Shown piece after piece: positions 24,313 through 32,236 of a stretch of DNA of 64,000 bases (the first letter of the stretch is position 1; the number at the start of each line of letters is the position of its first letter). Source of the stretch: Mycolicibacterium sp. TY81. Its GTDB lineage: Bacteria > Actinomycetota > Actinomycetes > Mycobacteriales > Mycobacteriaceae. The stretch is from the NCBI RefSeq assembly GCF_018326285.1, contig NZ_AP023362.1, forward strand, positions 2,418,001-2,482,000. Direction: 5' to 3'. A program made the position numbers and the translations under genes. Under the pieces are notes generated by a model, which saw nothing but the letters and a program-made list of their open reading frames with translations, was not told the origin of the DNA and made no database searches.

Positions 24313-25716
24313 ATGGTCCACCCCGGAGCTACGGCAACGGATCGCCACAAGGTCGTCATCATCGGTTCGGGCTTCGGTGGCCTGTCCAGTGCCAAAGCCC
24401 TCAAGCACGCTGATGTCGACATCAAGCTGATCGCCCGTACCACGCACCACCTGTTCCAGCCGCTGCTGTACCAGGTGGCCACGGGCATCATCTCCGAAGG
24501 TGAGATCGCCCCGCCCACCCGGCTGATCCTGCGCAAGCAGAAGAACGCCCAGGTGCTGCTCGGCGACGTGACGCACATCGACCTGGAGAACCAGACCGTC
24601 GACTCGATCCTGCTGGGGCACACCTACAGCACGCCGTACGACAGCCTGATCATCGCCGCCGGTGCCGGTCAGTCCTACTTCGGCAACGACCACTTCGCCG
24701 AGTGGGCGCCGGGCATGAAGACCATCGACGACGCGCTCGAACTGCGCGGCCGCATCCTCGGTGCGTTCGAGCAGGCCGAGCGGTCCAGCGACCCCGAGCG
24801 CCGCAAGAAGCTGCTGACCTTCGTGGTCGTCGGCGCCGGCCCGACCGGTGTGGAGATGGCCGGGCAGATCCAGGAGCTGTCGGACCAGACCCTCAAGGGC
24901 AGTTTCCGGCACATCGACCCGACCGAGGCCAAGGTCATCCTGCTCGACGCCGCGCCGGCGGTGCTGCCGCCCATGGGCGAGAAGCTGGGTCTGAAGGCCA
25001 AGAACCGGCTCGAGAAGATGGGCGTCGAGATTCAGCTCAACGCGATGGTCACCGACGTCGACCGCAACGGCATCACCGTCAAGGACAAGGACGGCACCAT
25101 CCGGCGCATCGAGTCGGCCTGCAAGGTGTGGTCCGCCGGTGTGCAGGCCAGCCCGCTCGGTCGCGACCTGGCCAACCAGTCGGACACCGAGATCGACCGG
25201 GCCGGCCGCGTCAAGGTGAATCCGGACCTGTCGATCCCGGGCCACCCGAACGTTTTCGTCGTCGGTGACATGGCCTTCGTCGAGGGCGTCCCGGGCATGG
25301 CGCAGGGCGCGATCCAGGGCGGCAAGCACGTCGCCGCGATCCTGAAGAACGAGGCCAAGGCCCGCGCGCACGGCACCAAGCCCAAGCCGCGCGAACCGTT
25401 CTCGTACTTCGACAAGGGCTCGATGGCCACGGTCTCCAAGTGGAACGCCGTCGCCCAGATTCCGCTCGGCGAGAAGGCCAAGCTGGAATTCGGCGGCTTC
25501 ATCGCCTGGCTGGCGTGGCTGGGGCTGCACCTGATCTACCTCGTGGGCTTCAAGACCAAGATCGCCACGCTGCTGTCGTGGACGGTGACGTTCATGAGCC
25601 GCCAGCGCGGTCAGCTGACCATCACCGAGCAGCAGGCCTACGCCCGCACCCGCATCGGCGAACTCGAGGAGATCGCATCATCTGTTCAAGCCACACCCGA
25701 CCCGGTGGCTTCCTGA
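24313..25716 (+). CDS. ndh: Type II NADH:quinone oxidoreductase
   Basis: A 467-residue single-subunit flavoenzyme that oxidises NADH and reduces menaquinone without pumping protons. It has an N-terminal FAD-binding GSGFGGLSSAKAL near residue 18 and an NADH-binding GAGPTGVEMAGQI near 173. FVVGDMAFV near 313 closes the FAD site. A C-terminal amphipathic region with hydrophobic stretches (AWLAWLGLHLIYLVGFKTKI, 395-414) gives membrane attachment. It corresponds to Rv1854c. It is an important respiratory dehydrogenase of mycobacteria, and mutations alter isoniazid susceptibility. Its stop is one base from the convergent ureD stop. Confidence 0.97.
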   Translation: MVHPGATATDRHKVVIIGSGFGGLSSAKALKHADVDIKLIARTTHHLFQPLLYQVATGIISEGEIAPPTRLILRKQKNAQVLLGDVTHIDLENQTVDSILLGHTYSTPYDSLIIAAGAGQSYFGNDHFAEWAPGMKTIDDALELRGRILGAFEQAERSSDPERRKKLLTFVVVGAGPTGVEMAGQIQELSDQTLKGSFRHIDPTEAKVILLDAAPAVLPPMGEKLGLKAKNRLEKMGVEIQLNAMVTDVDRNGITVKDKDGTIRRIESACKVWSAGVQASPLGRDLANQSDTEIDRAGRVKVNPDLSIPGHPNVFVVGDMAFVEGVPGMAQGAIQGGKHVAAILKNEAKARAHGTKPKPREPFSYFDKGSMATVSKWNAVAQIPLGEKAKLEFGGFIAWLAWLGLHLIYLVGFKTKIATLLSWTVTFMSRQRGQLTITEQQAYARTRIGELEEIASSVQATPDPVAS

Positions 25717-25717
25717 A

Positions 25718-26380
25718 CTAAAGCCTTGGTCCCTGCCACGCCGACAGGCAACCCCCGTCGGCCAGGGGCATGACCACCTGATCTCGGCGTGATTCGTACC
25801 CATCGGCGGTACGGATCACGCCGAGATCGCTTTCTGGGTAACAGAATTCGCTGACATACGCGCGCGGAGCGGCGATCTCGTCGTCACTGACGGCGCCGGC
25901 GCCGAGTTCGACGCGGTGCCGCACCACCGGCAGCGCCTCGTGGTCGACGTGCAGTGTGCCCTCCCAGAAGCCGTGCTGCTCGCCGGTCCGTCCGACCTGT
26001 ACGCGTTCGCGCAGCCGCACCCGGCCCGTCTCGGCGATCTGCAGTCGCGTCGTGGCCCGGTGGCTGCTGCCGCCCGCGACGACGGTCGGCTCCGGATCCA
26101 GGTCGAGTTCCCCGGCCACTTCGAGATCCCAGGCCGAGCGTGACTGCGCCGTCATCGCACCGGGCAGCACCACCATGGCAGCCACGCTGCGCACCCGCAG
26201 CCGGGCACCGGCCTCGACGATGACGCGCACGTCGATGGTGTCACCGCCCAATGGTGTTGCGGCCGTGGACACCAGGTGGACGGCGTCGGGGGCGGTGCGG
26301 CGCGCGGCCACACCGCCGACGCATTCGATGCGCGGGCCCCGGCCGGGGGTCGCGACGATCAGAACCTGGGTGTGCATCAC
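25718..26380 (-). CDS. ureD: Urease accessory protein UreD
   Basis: A 220-residue accessory protein that, with UreF and UreG, forms the complex that loads nickel into apo-urease. It is the last gene of the operon. GTG 26380 and ATG 26377 are adjacent possible starts just after the ureG stop. UreD sequences are weakly conserved; recognition rests on operon position, length and motifs such as GGDTIDVRVIVEAGARLRV near residue 45. The last ~110 bases contain a 21-bp hairpin (25780-25828) that may also act as the ndh terminator. Confidence 0.92.
   Translation of the reverse strand: MMHTQVLIVATPGRGPRIECVGGVAARRTAPDAVHLVSTAATPLGGDTIDVRVIVEAGARLRVRSVAAMVVLPGAMTAQSRSAWDLEVAGELDLDPEPTVVAGGSSHRATTRLQIAETGRVRLRERVQVGRTGEQHGFWEGTLHVDHEALPVVRHRVELGAGAVSDDEIAAPRAYVSEFCYPESDLGVIRTADGYESRRDQVVMPLADGGCLSAWQGPRL
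25780..25828 (+). terminator. 21-bp hairpin inside the 3' end of ureD, candidate ndh terminator
   Basis: Arms 25780-25800 and 25808-25828 pair over 21 bp with one G-T pair, around a 7-base loop; the plus-strand continuation is GCTTTCTGG. It starts 64 bases past the ndh stop while still within ureD coding sequence. No other terminator exists between these convergent genes. Confidence 0.6.
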
Positions 26381-27067
26381 TCAGGCGTTCGTCACCCCGG
26401 CGCCGGCGAGCTGTTCGCGCACCCAGGCCTGCACCAGCGACGCGGCCGGATCCTCGGTGAGCGAGATCAGCACCGTCGGGCGGTCACCGCGCACCTGGCC
26501 GGCGTCGCGCCGCATGACGTCGAGGTCGGCGCCGACCATCGGCGCGAGATCGGTCTTGTTGACCACCAACAGGTCCGAGTACGTGACGCCGGGGCCGCCC
26601 TTGCGCGGCACCTTGTCACCACCGGCCACGTCGACGACGAAGATCTGGACGTCCACCAGACCCGAGGAGAACGTCGCGGTCAGGTTGTCTCCCCCGGACT
26701 CCACCAGGATGAGGTCGAGCTTGTCGTTGGTCTCGATGAGATCGTCGATGGCGTCCAGATTCGCGGTGATGTCGTCGCGGATCGCGGTGTGCGGGCAGCC
26801 GCCGGTCTGCACCGCGGCGATGCGCTCGTCGGGCAGCACGGCGTGCCGGCGCAGGAAGTCGGCGTCCTCGGTGGTGTAGATGTCGTTGGTCAGCACGGCC
26901 AGGGACAGCTCGTCGCGCAGCTGCCGGCACAGCGCCGCGACGAGCGCCGTCTTACCGGAGCCGACGGGGCCGCCGACGCCGATGCGCAGCGGCTCACCCG
27001 GCTGCCGCTCGCGCTTGGGCCGGCCGTGGTGATGGTGCGGCTGGCCGTCGATGAAATGTGGTGGCAT
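26381..27067 (-). CDS. ureG: Urease accessory GTPase UreG
   Basis: A 228-residue SIMIBI-class GTPase that drives nickel transfer into urease. The P-loop [11 protein letters not shown] lies near residue 30, a metal-site CPH motif reads [11 protein letters not shown] near 89, and NKTDLAP near 171 gives guanine specificity. The N-terminus has a short His-rich tract (HHHHGRPKR), a likely nickel reservoir. It sits between ureF (15-base gap) and ureD, and corresponds to Rv1852. Confidence 0.97.
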   Translation of the reverse strand: MPPHFIDGQPHHHHGRPKRERQPGEPLRIGVGGPVGSGKTALVAALCRQLRDELSLAVLTNDIYTTEDADFLRRHAVLPDERIAAVQTGGCPHTAIRDDITANLDAIDDLIETNDKLDLILVESGGDNLTATFSSGLVDVQIFVVDVAGGDKVPRKGGPGVTYSDLLVVNKTDLAPMVGADLDVMRRDAGQVRGDRPTVLISLTEDPAASLVQAWVREQLAGAGVTNA

Positions 27068-27082
27068 GGTGGACCTTTCGGT

Positions 27083-27718
27083 TCAGGAGGCGAACAGGGG
27101 GCGGTCGCGGCCGGCGTGTCGTTGCGCCAGGACGTCGAGCAGTGGATCGGACAGGTCCGCGATGCCTTTCGCCGCTTCGGCCGCGGTGGCGTCGCACAGC
27201 CCCGACAGCTCGAAGGTCAGCGCGGCGACGTCGGCCGGATCGAGTGCCAGCAGGCGTTGCGCCGCCGTCGCCGAGCCGGTCATGGTGGTGTAAACGACTG
27301 TGGCGCACGTCTGTTCGGGGTCGAGCCCGCTGACACGACCCACCACACCCGAGGCCACCGCGAGATGTGGCCGGGTGCCCACGGTGCTCCAGTCGGTGTC
27401 CGGCCAGACCCGGCGCGCCAGCCGTACCAGCCCACGGCCCTGCGCCCGGGAGGCCTGCCGGGCCGCGGGAGCTGGTGTGCGCGCGTCGGTTTCGCGGTCG
27501 GCTGCCACCGGGTCGAGCCCGCTGTGGACCGCCGCGGCGATGGAGGCGGTGACGAGCCCCTGGGTCCGGATGCGCCGGCGCAGGTAGGCCTGCAGCGTCA
27601 CCACGTTGGTCACCAGACCGCTGGTGACCGCCTCCTCGACACCGCCGGAGTGGACGTGCCCGCCGGTCGGCAGCCGCGAATCCGCCAGTGCCAGCAGGGT
27701 GGCCAGGCCACTATCCAT
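27083..27718 (-). CDS. ureF: Urease accessory protein UreF
   Basis: A 211-residue helical protein that couples UreG to UreD during nickel insertion. It begins MDSGLATLLALADSRLPTGGHVHSGG, a typical UreF N-terminus. It is separated from ureC by 18 bases that contain one copy of a 19-bp tandem duplication (27708-27745). The ATG that overlaps the ureC stop (27737) is out of frame because of this duplication. It corresponds to Rv1851. Confidence 0.93.
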   Translation of the reverse strand: MDSGLATLLALADSRLPTGGHVHSGGVEEAVTSGLVTNVVTLQAYLRRRIRTQGLVTASIAAAVHSGLDPVAADRETDARTPAPAARQASRAQGRGLVRLARRVWPDTDWSTVGTRPHLAVASGVVGRVSGLDPEQTCATVVYTTMTGSATAAQRLLALDPADVAALTFELSGLCDATAAEAAKGIADLSDPLLDVLAQRHAGRDRPLFAS

Positions 27719-27745
27719 CAGAACAGCCGCTGTCCATCAGAACAG
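27708..27745. repeat. 19-bp tandem duplication at the ureC/ureF junction
   Basis: Two adjacent 19-base units (27708-27726 and 27727-27745) differ at two positions. On the coding strand they read CTGTTCTGATGGACAGCGG and CTGTTCTGATGGATAGTGG. Each contains TGATGGA: the first forms the ureC stop and an overlapping ATG, the second the used ureF start. Confidence 0.9.
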
Positions 27746-29470
27746 GAAGTATCTCTGTGCCATCGGCAGCTCGGCGGCGGGTTGTTCCTGCCAGACCTCG
27801 CCGTCGATGCGGACCGTGAACGTGTCGGGATCGACCCGGATGTCGGGCATGGCGTCGTTGAGCGGCAGGTCGGCCTTGCCCCGGCCACGGACGTTCTTGA
27901 CCGGAACGAGCCTGCGCCGCAAGCCGAGTCGCGCCGCGAGGTCGTCCTCGATGGCGGTGGGCGAGACAAAATGCACCGCCAGGCCGGCCGCCACCGTCGG
28001 GTGGGCGCCGAACATCGGCCGCGGCAGGACGGGTTGCGGCGTCGGGATCGAGGCATTGGCGTCGCCCATCGCCGCCCAGGCGATCGCGCCGCCTTTGAGC
28101 ACCAGGTGCGGACGGACGCCGAAGAACGCGGGCTCCCAGAGCACCAGATCGGCCAGCTTGCCGACCTCCACCGAGCCCAGCTCGTGATCGATACCGTGCG
28201 TCACCGCCGGGCAGATGGTGTACTTCGCCACGTAGCGGCGGACCCGGTTGTTGTCGTTGCCTCGCGCGCCGCCGGGGTCGCCTTCGAGCGGACCGCGGCG
28301 CTTCTTCATCACGTGCGCCGTCTGCCACGTCCGCATCACCACCTCGCCGATGCGGCCCATGGCCTGGCTGTCACTGCCGATCATCGAGATGGCGCCGATG
28401 TCGTGCAGCAGGTCCTCGGCGGCGATGGTGGACGGCCGAATCCGGCTCTCCGCGAACGCCAAATCCTCCGGCACGGCAGCGTTGAGGTGGTGGCACACCA
28501 TCAGCATGTCGAGGTGTTCGTCGAGGGTGTTGACGGTGTGCGGGCGCGTCGGGTTGGTCGAACTGGGCATCACGTTCGGGTGACTGGCCACCGTGATGAT
28601 GTCGGGCGCATGACCGCCGCCGGCGCCCTCGGTGTGGTACGCGTGGATGGCCCGGCCGGCGATGGCCGCCAGCGTGTCCTCGACGAACCCCATCTCGTTG
28701 AGCGTGTCGGAGTGCAGGGCCACCTGGACGTCGGCCTCCTCGGCCACCCGCAGACACGCGTCGATGGTGGCCGGGGTGGTGCCCCAGTCCTCGTGCAACT
28801 TGAAACCGGCGGCGCCGCCGCGCAACTGCTCCCACATCGAGTCGGGGTTGATGGTGTTGCCCTTGCCCAGCAACAGGATGTTCATCGGCCAGCCGTCGAG
28901 CGCCTGCAGCATGCGCCCGAGATGCCAGGCGCCGGGCGTGACAGTGGTGGCCTTGCTGCCCTCGGCCGGTCCGGTGCCGCCACCGATCATGGTGGTGATG
29001 CCGCCGCCGATCGCCTCCTCCAGCAGCTGGGGACAGATGAAGTGCACGTGACAGTCGATGCCGCCGGCGGTGAGGATGCGGCCGTTGCCGGCGATGATCT
29101 CGGTGGACGGGCCCACCACGAGATCGGGGTGCACCCCGGACATGATGTCGGGGTTGCCGGCCTTGCCGATGGCGACGATGCGGCCGTCCCGAATCCCGAT
29201 GTCGGCCTTGATGATTCCCCAGTAGTCGATGATGATCGCGCCGGTGATCACGGTGTCCGGCGCGCCGTCGGCCCGGGTCGTACGCGCCTGCCCCATCGAC
29301 TCACGCAGCACCTTGCCGCCGCCGAAGACCGCCTCGTCGCCCGACAGGCCCGGGCCGCCGCTGAGGTCCTCGGTGATCTCGATCAGCAGATCGGTGTCCG
29401 CCAGACGGATGCGGTCGCCCGTCGTCGGCCCGAAGAGCGCCGCATACCGTGAGCGGGAAAGGGAACTCAT
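27737..29470 (-). CDS. ureC: Urease alpha subunit
   Basis: A 577-residue catalytic subunit that hydrolyses urea to ammonia and carbamate. Active-site features are all visible: [10 protein letters not shown] (nickel-binding His pair), GFKLHEDWG (carbamylated bridging Lys), [15 protein letters not shown] (nickel and substrate His), and MVCHHLN (mobile-flap Cys-His). The ATG at 29470 ([23 protein letters not shown]) matches the usual alpha-subunit N-terminus; a longer frame to 29509 overlaps ureB. It corresponds to Rv1850. Confidence 0.98.
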   Translation of the reverse strand: MSSLSRSRYAALFGPTTGDRIRLADTDLLIEITEDLSGGPGLSGDEAVFGGGKVLRESMGQARTTRADGAPDTVITGAIIIDYWGIIKADIGIRDGRIVAIGKAGNPDIMSGVHPDLVVGPSTEIIAGNGRILTAGGIDCHVHFICPQLLEEAIGGGITTMIGGGTGPAEGSKATTVTPGAWHLGRMLQALDGWPMNILLLGKGNTINPDSMWEQLRGGAAGFKLHEDWGTTPATIDACLRVAEEADVQVALHSDTLNEMGFVEDTLAAIAGRAIHAYHTEGAGGGHAPDIITVASHPNVMPSSTNPTRPHTVNTLDEHLDMLMVCHHLNAAVPEDLAFAESRIRPSTIAAEDLLHDIGAISMIGSDSQAMGRIGEVVMRTWQTAHVMKKRRGPLEGDPGGARGNDNNRVRRYVAKYTICPAVTHGIDHELGSVEVGKLADLVLWEPAFFGVRPHLVLKGGAIAWAAMGDANASIPTPQPVLPRPMFGAHPTVAAGLAVHFVSPTAIEDDLAARLGLRRRLVPVKNVRGRGKADLPLNDAMPDIRVDPDTFTVRIDGEVWQEQPAAELPMAQRYFLF

Positions 29471-29501
29471 TCGTGCCGTCCGTTCTTCGCGCCAGCGCTC
29501 A

Positions 29502-29846
29502 TCAGCCATCCAGCTTTCCGGGCGGATTCAGCGACAGCCCGTACACCTCGCGGGTTCCGCCCAACGGGACCAGGGCAACCCGCTGCGCGACCCCGGGTTC
29601 GAACCTGATCGCGGTGCCCGCCGGCACGTCGAGCCGGTACCCGTGTGCGGCGGCGCGGTCGAACTCCAACGCGGAATTGGCCTGCGGGAAATGCACGTGG
29701 CTGCCGACCTGCACCGGCCGGTCACCGGCGTTGACCACGTCGAGGGTCAGCCGCTCGGCACCGGCGTTGATGGCGATATCGCCGTCGCCGTAAAGGATTT
29801 CGCCCGGAATCAGCCCCGCCCCCTCGACGGTCGCGCGTTCGGTCAT
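29502..29846 (-). CDS. ureB: Urease beta subunit
   Basis: A 114-residue structural subunit of the urease trimer-of-trimers. It has PGEI near residue 14 and the typical [31 protein letters not shown] segment from about 47. It lies 9 bases after the ureA stop and 31 bases before the ureC ATG. It corresponds to Rv1849. Confidence 0.97.
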   Translation of the reverse strand: MTERATVEGAGLIPGEILYGDGDIAINAGAERLTLDVVNAGDRPVQVGSHVHFPQANSALEFDRAAAHGYRLDVPAGTAIRFEPGVAQRVALVPLGGTREVYGLSLNPPGKLDG

Positions 29847-29855
29847 CGTCGGGCC

Positions 29856-30158
29856 TCAGGCGATCGGATAGTGGACGGTGACGAGTTTGGTGCCATCCGG
29901 GAAGGTGGCCTCGACCTGGACGTCGGACAGCATCTCCGGGACCCCCTCCATGACGTCGTCGCGGCTGAGCACCTCACGGCCGCTGACCATGAGCTCCGCG
30001 ACGGTCCGCCCGTCACGGGCGCCTTCCATCAGGTGATCGGTGATCACCGCGACCGCCTCGGGATGATTGAGGCGCAGCCCTCGGGCCTGCCGTCGGCGCG
30101 CCAGTTCGGCGGCGTACGAAATCAGCAGGCGTTCTTGCTCATGCGGCGTCAAACGCAT
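29856..30158 (-). CDS. ureA: Urease gamma subunit
   Basis: A 100-residue smallest subunit. It begins [23 protein letters not shown] and contains [28 protein letters not shown] and [14 protein letters not shown], all classic gamma-subunit sequence. The ATG at 30158 gives the standard length of 100; an upstream in-frame start would add six unconserved residues. It is the first gene of ureABCFGD. No obvious NtcA-, GlnR- or nickel-regulator site was recognised upstream. Confidence 0.97.
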   Translation of the reverse strand: MRLTPHEQERLLISYAAELARRRQARGLRLNHPEAVAVITDHLMEGARDGRTVAELMVSGREVLSRDDVMEGVPEMLSDVQVEATFPDGTKLVTVHYPIA

Positions 30159-30235
30159 AAGGGGCGATATTGCCACGGCACGCCGGGAATGGCATGTCGG
30201 GCGGTGGTTTTCAGCCCCTCACCGCAGGCGGGCGC

Positions 30236-30637
30236 TCAGCCCTCGAGGTTCTGCAGCCGCACCTGGCCCCGCGCCACCGGACGATCGTCCTCGTCGGTGA
30301 TGGTGACCAGCCACAGCTGCTGCCGCCGGCCCCGGTGGATCGGCGTCGAGGTGGCGGTGACGGTGCCGGCCTTGAGCGCGCGGAGGAAGTCGGTGTTGTT
30401 GTTGACGCCGACGACGGTGCCGCCGCCGTGCTCGGCGAGCCAGACGTGGCCGGACACGCTCGCCAGACCCTCGACGATGGCGCAGTAGACGCCACCGTGC
30501 ACGATGCCCCACGGCTGCAGGATCTTGTCGGTGATGGTCAGCTGGGCGCGGCCGCCGTCCGGGGTGACCTCGAGATAGGTCAGTCCGATTTCGCTGTCGA
30601 AGCCCTTGCCGAGGCCCTCGGGCACAGATGTCGTCAC
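30236..30637 (-). CDS. PaaI-family hot-dog thioesterase
   Basis: A 133-residue single hot-dog domain with ILQPWGIVHGGVYCAIVEGLAS near residue 40, where Asn/Gly-His-Gly-Gly and the helical Glu make the acyl-CoA thioesterase active site. The start is the GTG at 30637 (VTTSVPEG). It corresponds to Rv1847, next to the urease operon as in M. tuberculosis. The 77-base gap to ureA could allow co-transcription. The acyl substrate is unknown. Confidence 0.9.
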   Translation of the reverse strand: MTTSVPEGLGKGFDSEIGLTYLEVTPDGGRAQLTITDKILQPWGIVHGGVYCAIVEGLASVSGHVWLAEHGGGTVVGVNNNTDFLRALKAGTVTATSTPIHRGRRQQLWLVTITDEDDRPVARGQVRLQNLEG

Positions 30638-30697
30638 GAATAGCTGTCTACACGAGCGCCGGTGGCGGCGAGTTCGGCACCCACGCGCCACCAAAGC

Positions 30698-30732
30698 GAG
30701 CAGGCCCCGCACCGATGGTGCGGGGCCTGCTC
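30698..30732 (-). terminator. Hairpin terminator after the IdeR-box gene
   Basis: A perfect 16-bp GC-rich stem (30698-30713 with 30717-30732) around a 3-base loop, followed on the minus strand by CTTTGG. It lies about 90 bases after the stop at 30824 and isolates that gene from the thioesterase/urease unit. Confidence 0.75.
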
Positions 30733-30804
30733 TTCGAATGGACCGGGAATCACTGCAGCCCTCAGGATTCCGGCGCGGTCCGTTGGTCTTTCGACTCCTG
30801 AATA

Positions 30805-30823
30805 GTAGGCAAGGCTTGCCTAA
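30805..30823. promoter_or_regulatory. IdeR-like palindrome at the 3' edge of the iron-regulated gene
   Basis: GTAGGCAAGGCTTGCCTAA matches 14 of 19 positions of the iron-box consensus and contains a perfect 17-base palindrome (30806-30822). It directly abuts the stop codon of the gene above, where a promoter is not expected. It may be a pairing element in RNA, or a DtxR-family site with no known target. Confidence 0.35.
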
Positions 30824-31594
30824 TTAGCAAGCCCTTGCCAGTTGCATCCGGTCGCGGCCGCGCACCGGCGCACCGAACCCAACAAGGGTGTCCAGCACCG
30901 CCTGCGCACGGCGCATACCGTCAGCCTCGCCCACCCCGGCCAACAGCGGCACCTGGGTCGCCGTGCTGACCACGGACGCACCGACGATGTGCCACATCGC
31001 CGACACCGCGAGGATGCCGCCGCTGACGTCGAAGAGCTTCGCGAACAGCGGGTTCAGCGCACGGTGGCAACGATGGGCGAGCCAGGTCGCGAGCGCTTCC
31101 TCACCCGGGAACGCGACGACACCCTCCCCGATCCGGCGGGTCGCCGGCACTCCCAGCCCTCCGAACACCGGATCCCCGGGCAGCACCCGCAATGTCGGGT
31201 CGGCGACGCCGACCCAGTCGATGCCGCCCTCCGAGTCGACGTGGACCCACAGGTTCTCCAAGCCGGGATCCCAGGCACGGCCCTCGAGCACCAGCAGCGG
31301 CACGACCCGGCCGACCACGACGTGCGCCAGCATTGCGGCCACCTGCTGGGCGGCCACCGCCTCGCTGCCGGTGTCGCCGGTCGCCGTGTCGAACATCATC
31401 TGCATGCGGTCGCCCGTCACCGCTTCGGCGAGCGGCCACCATCGGCGTCGGGAGATGTCGTCCATCACCGCGACGCCGTAGACCCGGGGATCACTGGGAC
31501 ACAACTCGCGCAGACGACGACTCGACTCGTGCAGCGGCAGCATCCGGCGGATGTCCATCGTGGCGATCAGCGGGTCAGTCACAGCGGAGGGCAT
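30824..31594 (-). CDS. Iron-regulated protein, possible FhuF-like siderophore-iron reductase
   Basis: A 256-residue soluble protein starting at the ATG at 31594, 7 bases after AAGGAT. The layout resembles FhuF-like ferric reductases: an acidic variable first part, then a helical segment NPLFAKLFDVSGGILAVSAMWH followed by a conserved tail. Genuine FhuF carries a C-terminal CC...CxxC Fe-S site, but here only one Cys remains at the very end (LARAC). The gene may therefore have lost the cluster or belong to a different family. A strong IdeR box directly upstream places it in the iron-limitation regulon. I recall no equivalent at this position in M. tuberculosis. Confidence 0.6.
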   Translation of the reverse strand: MPSAVTDPLIATMDIRRMLPLHESSRRLRELCPSDPRVYGVAVMDDISRRRWWPLAEAVTGDRMQMMFDTATGDTGSEAVAAQQVAAMLAHVVVGRVVPLLVLEGRAWDPGLENLWVHVDSEGGIDWVGVADPTLRVLPGDPVFGGLGVPATRRIGEGVVAFPGEEALATWLAHRCHRALNPLFAKLFDVSGGILAVSAMWHIVGASVVSTATQVPLLAGVGEADGMRRAQAVLDTLVGFGAPVRGRDRMQLARAC

Positions 31595-31609
31595 GAACAC
31601 ATCCTTAAG

Positions 31610-31628
31610 TTAGGTTAGCCTTACTATA
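31610..31628. promoter_or_regulatory. IdeR iron box upstream of the FhuF-like gene
   Basis: On the minus strand TATAGTAAGGCTAACCTAA matches 15 of 19 positions of the IdeR consensus, including twelve consecutive bases at the 3' side. It is 15 bases upstream of the start at 31594, so bound IdeR-Fe would block initiation. This predicts induction under iron limitation. Confidence 0.75.
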
Positions 31629-31754
31629 GTGACGACCCGCGAGATGTAAACCGCTGTGACGGGACTCACAAGCAGCAGAAAAACAGCCCTGACCGGGAAC
31701 CACGACGCGCCACCGGGGCGTTGGGGAGAACATCCGAAATGGATACGACGCACG

Positions 31755-31771
31755 GTAGTAAATGCGTAGTA
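31755..31771. promoter_or_regulatory. Candidate BlaI operator
   Basis: GTAGTA appears twice as a direct repeat (31755-31760 and 31766-31771, 11-base period), 35 bases before the blaI start. BlaI/MecI proteins bind TACTAC-like half-sites, and the genes are usually autoregulated. The known sites are dyads while this is a direct repeat, so the assignment is tentative. Confidence 0.45.
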
Positions 31772-31805
31772 CCCTGAGAACACTGCCGAAAGAGTGAAAT
31801 AGGAC

Positions 31806-32222
31806 ATGGCGAAATTGACGCGACTGGGCGAGCTGGAGCGCGAGGTGATGGACCACCTGTGGTCCTCCCGCGAGCCGCAAACCGTGCGTCAGGTGCATGA
31901 AGCACTCGCGACGCGCCGGGATCTGGCCTACACCACGATCATGACCGTGCTGCAGCGCCTGGCGAAGAAGAACCTGGTCGTCCAGCATCGTGACGACCGC
32001 GCGCACCGCTACGCACCGACCCACGGCCGCGACGAGCTGGTCGCGGGCCTGATGGTCGACGCCCTCGACCAGGCCGCGGACTCCGGCAGCCGCGTCGCGG
32101 CGCTGGTGCATTTCGTCGAACGCGTCGGCGTCGACGAGGCCGATGCGCTCCGGCGCGCCCTCGATGAGCTGGAAGCCAAGCACCGAATCCCACCGGCGAC
32201 TGGCAATTCCGGCACCGACTGA
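31806..32222 (+). CDS. blaI: BlaI/MecI-family transcriptional repressor
   Basis: A 138-residue winged-helix repressor. The HTH lies in LGELEREVMDHLWSSREPQTVRQVHEALATRRDLAYTTIMTVLQRLAKKNLV (residues 7-58), followed by the helical dimerisation domain. In M. tuberculosis BlaI (Rv1846c) represses blaC and other genes including its own operon. The next gene encodes an M56 peptidase, the expected sensor/protease partner that inactivates BlaI. The N-terminus MAKLTRLGELE fits the ATG at 31806. Confidence 0.94.
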   Translation: MAKLTRLGELEREVMDHLWSSREPQTVRQVHEALATRRDLAYTTIMTVLQRLAKKNLVVQHRDDRAHRYAPTHGRDELVAGLMVDALDQAADSGSRVAALVHFVERVGVDEADALRRALDELEAKHRIPPATGNSGTD

Positions 32223-32236
32223 GAGACACTAAGCGC

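Noticed and set aside
26276..29452. 1058-codon open frame on the plus strand opposite ureG-ureF-ureC
   Set aside because: It is the antisense of strongly conserved urease genes; GC-rich codon bias leaves opposite strands open, and the product has no recognisable domains.
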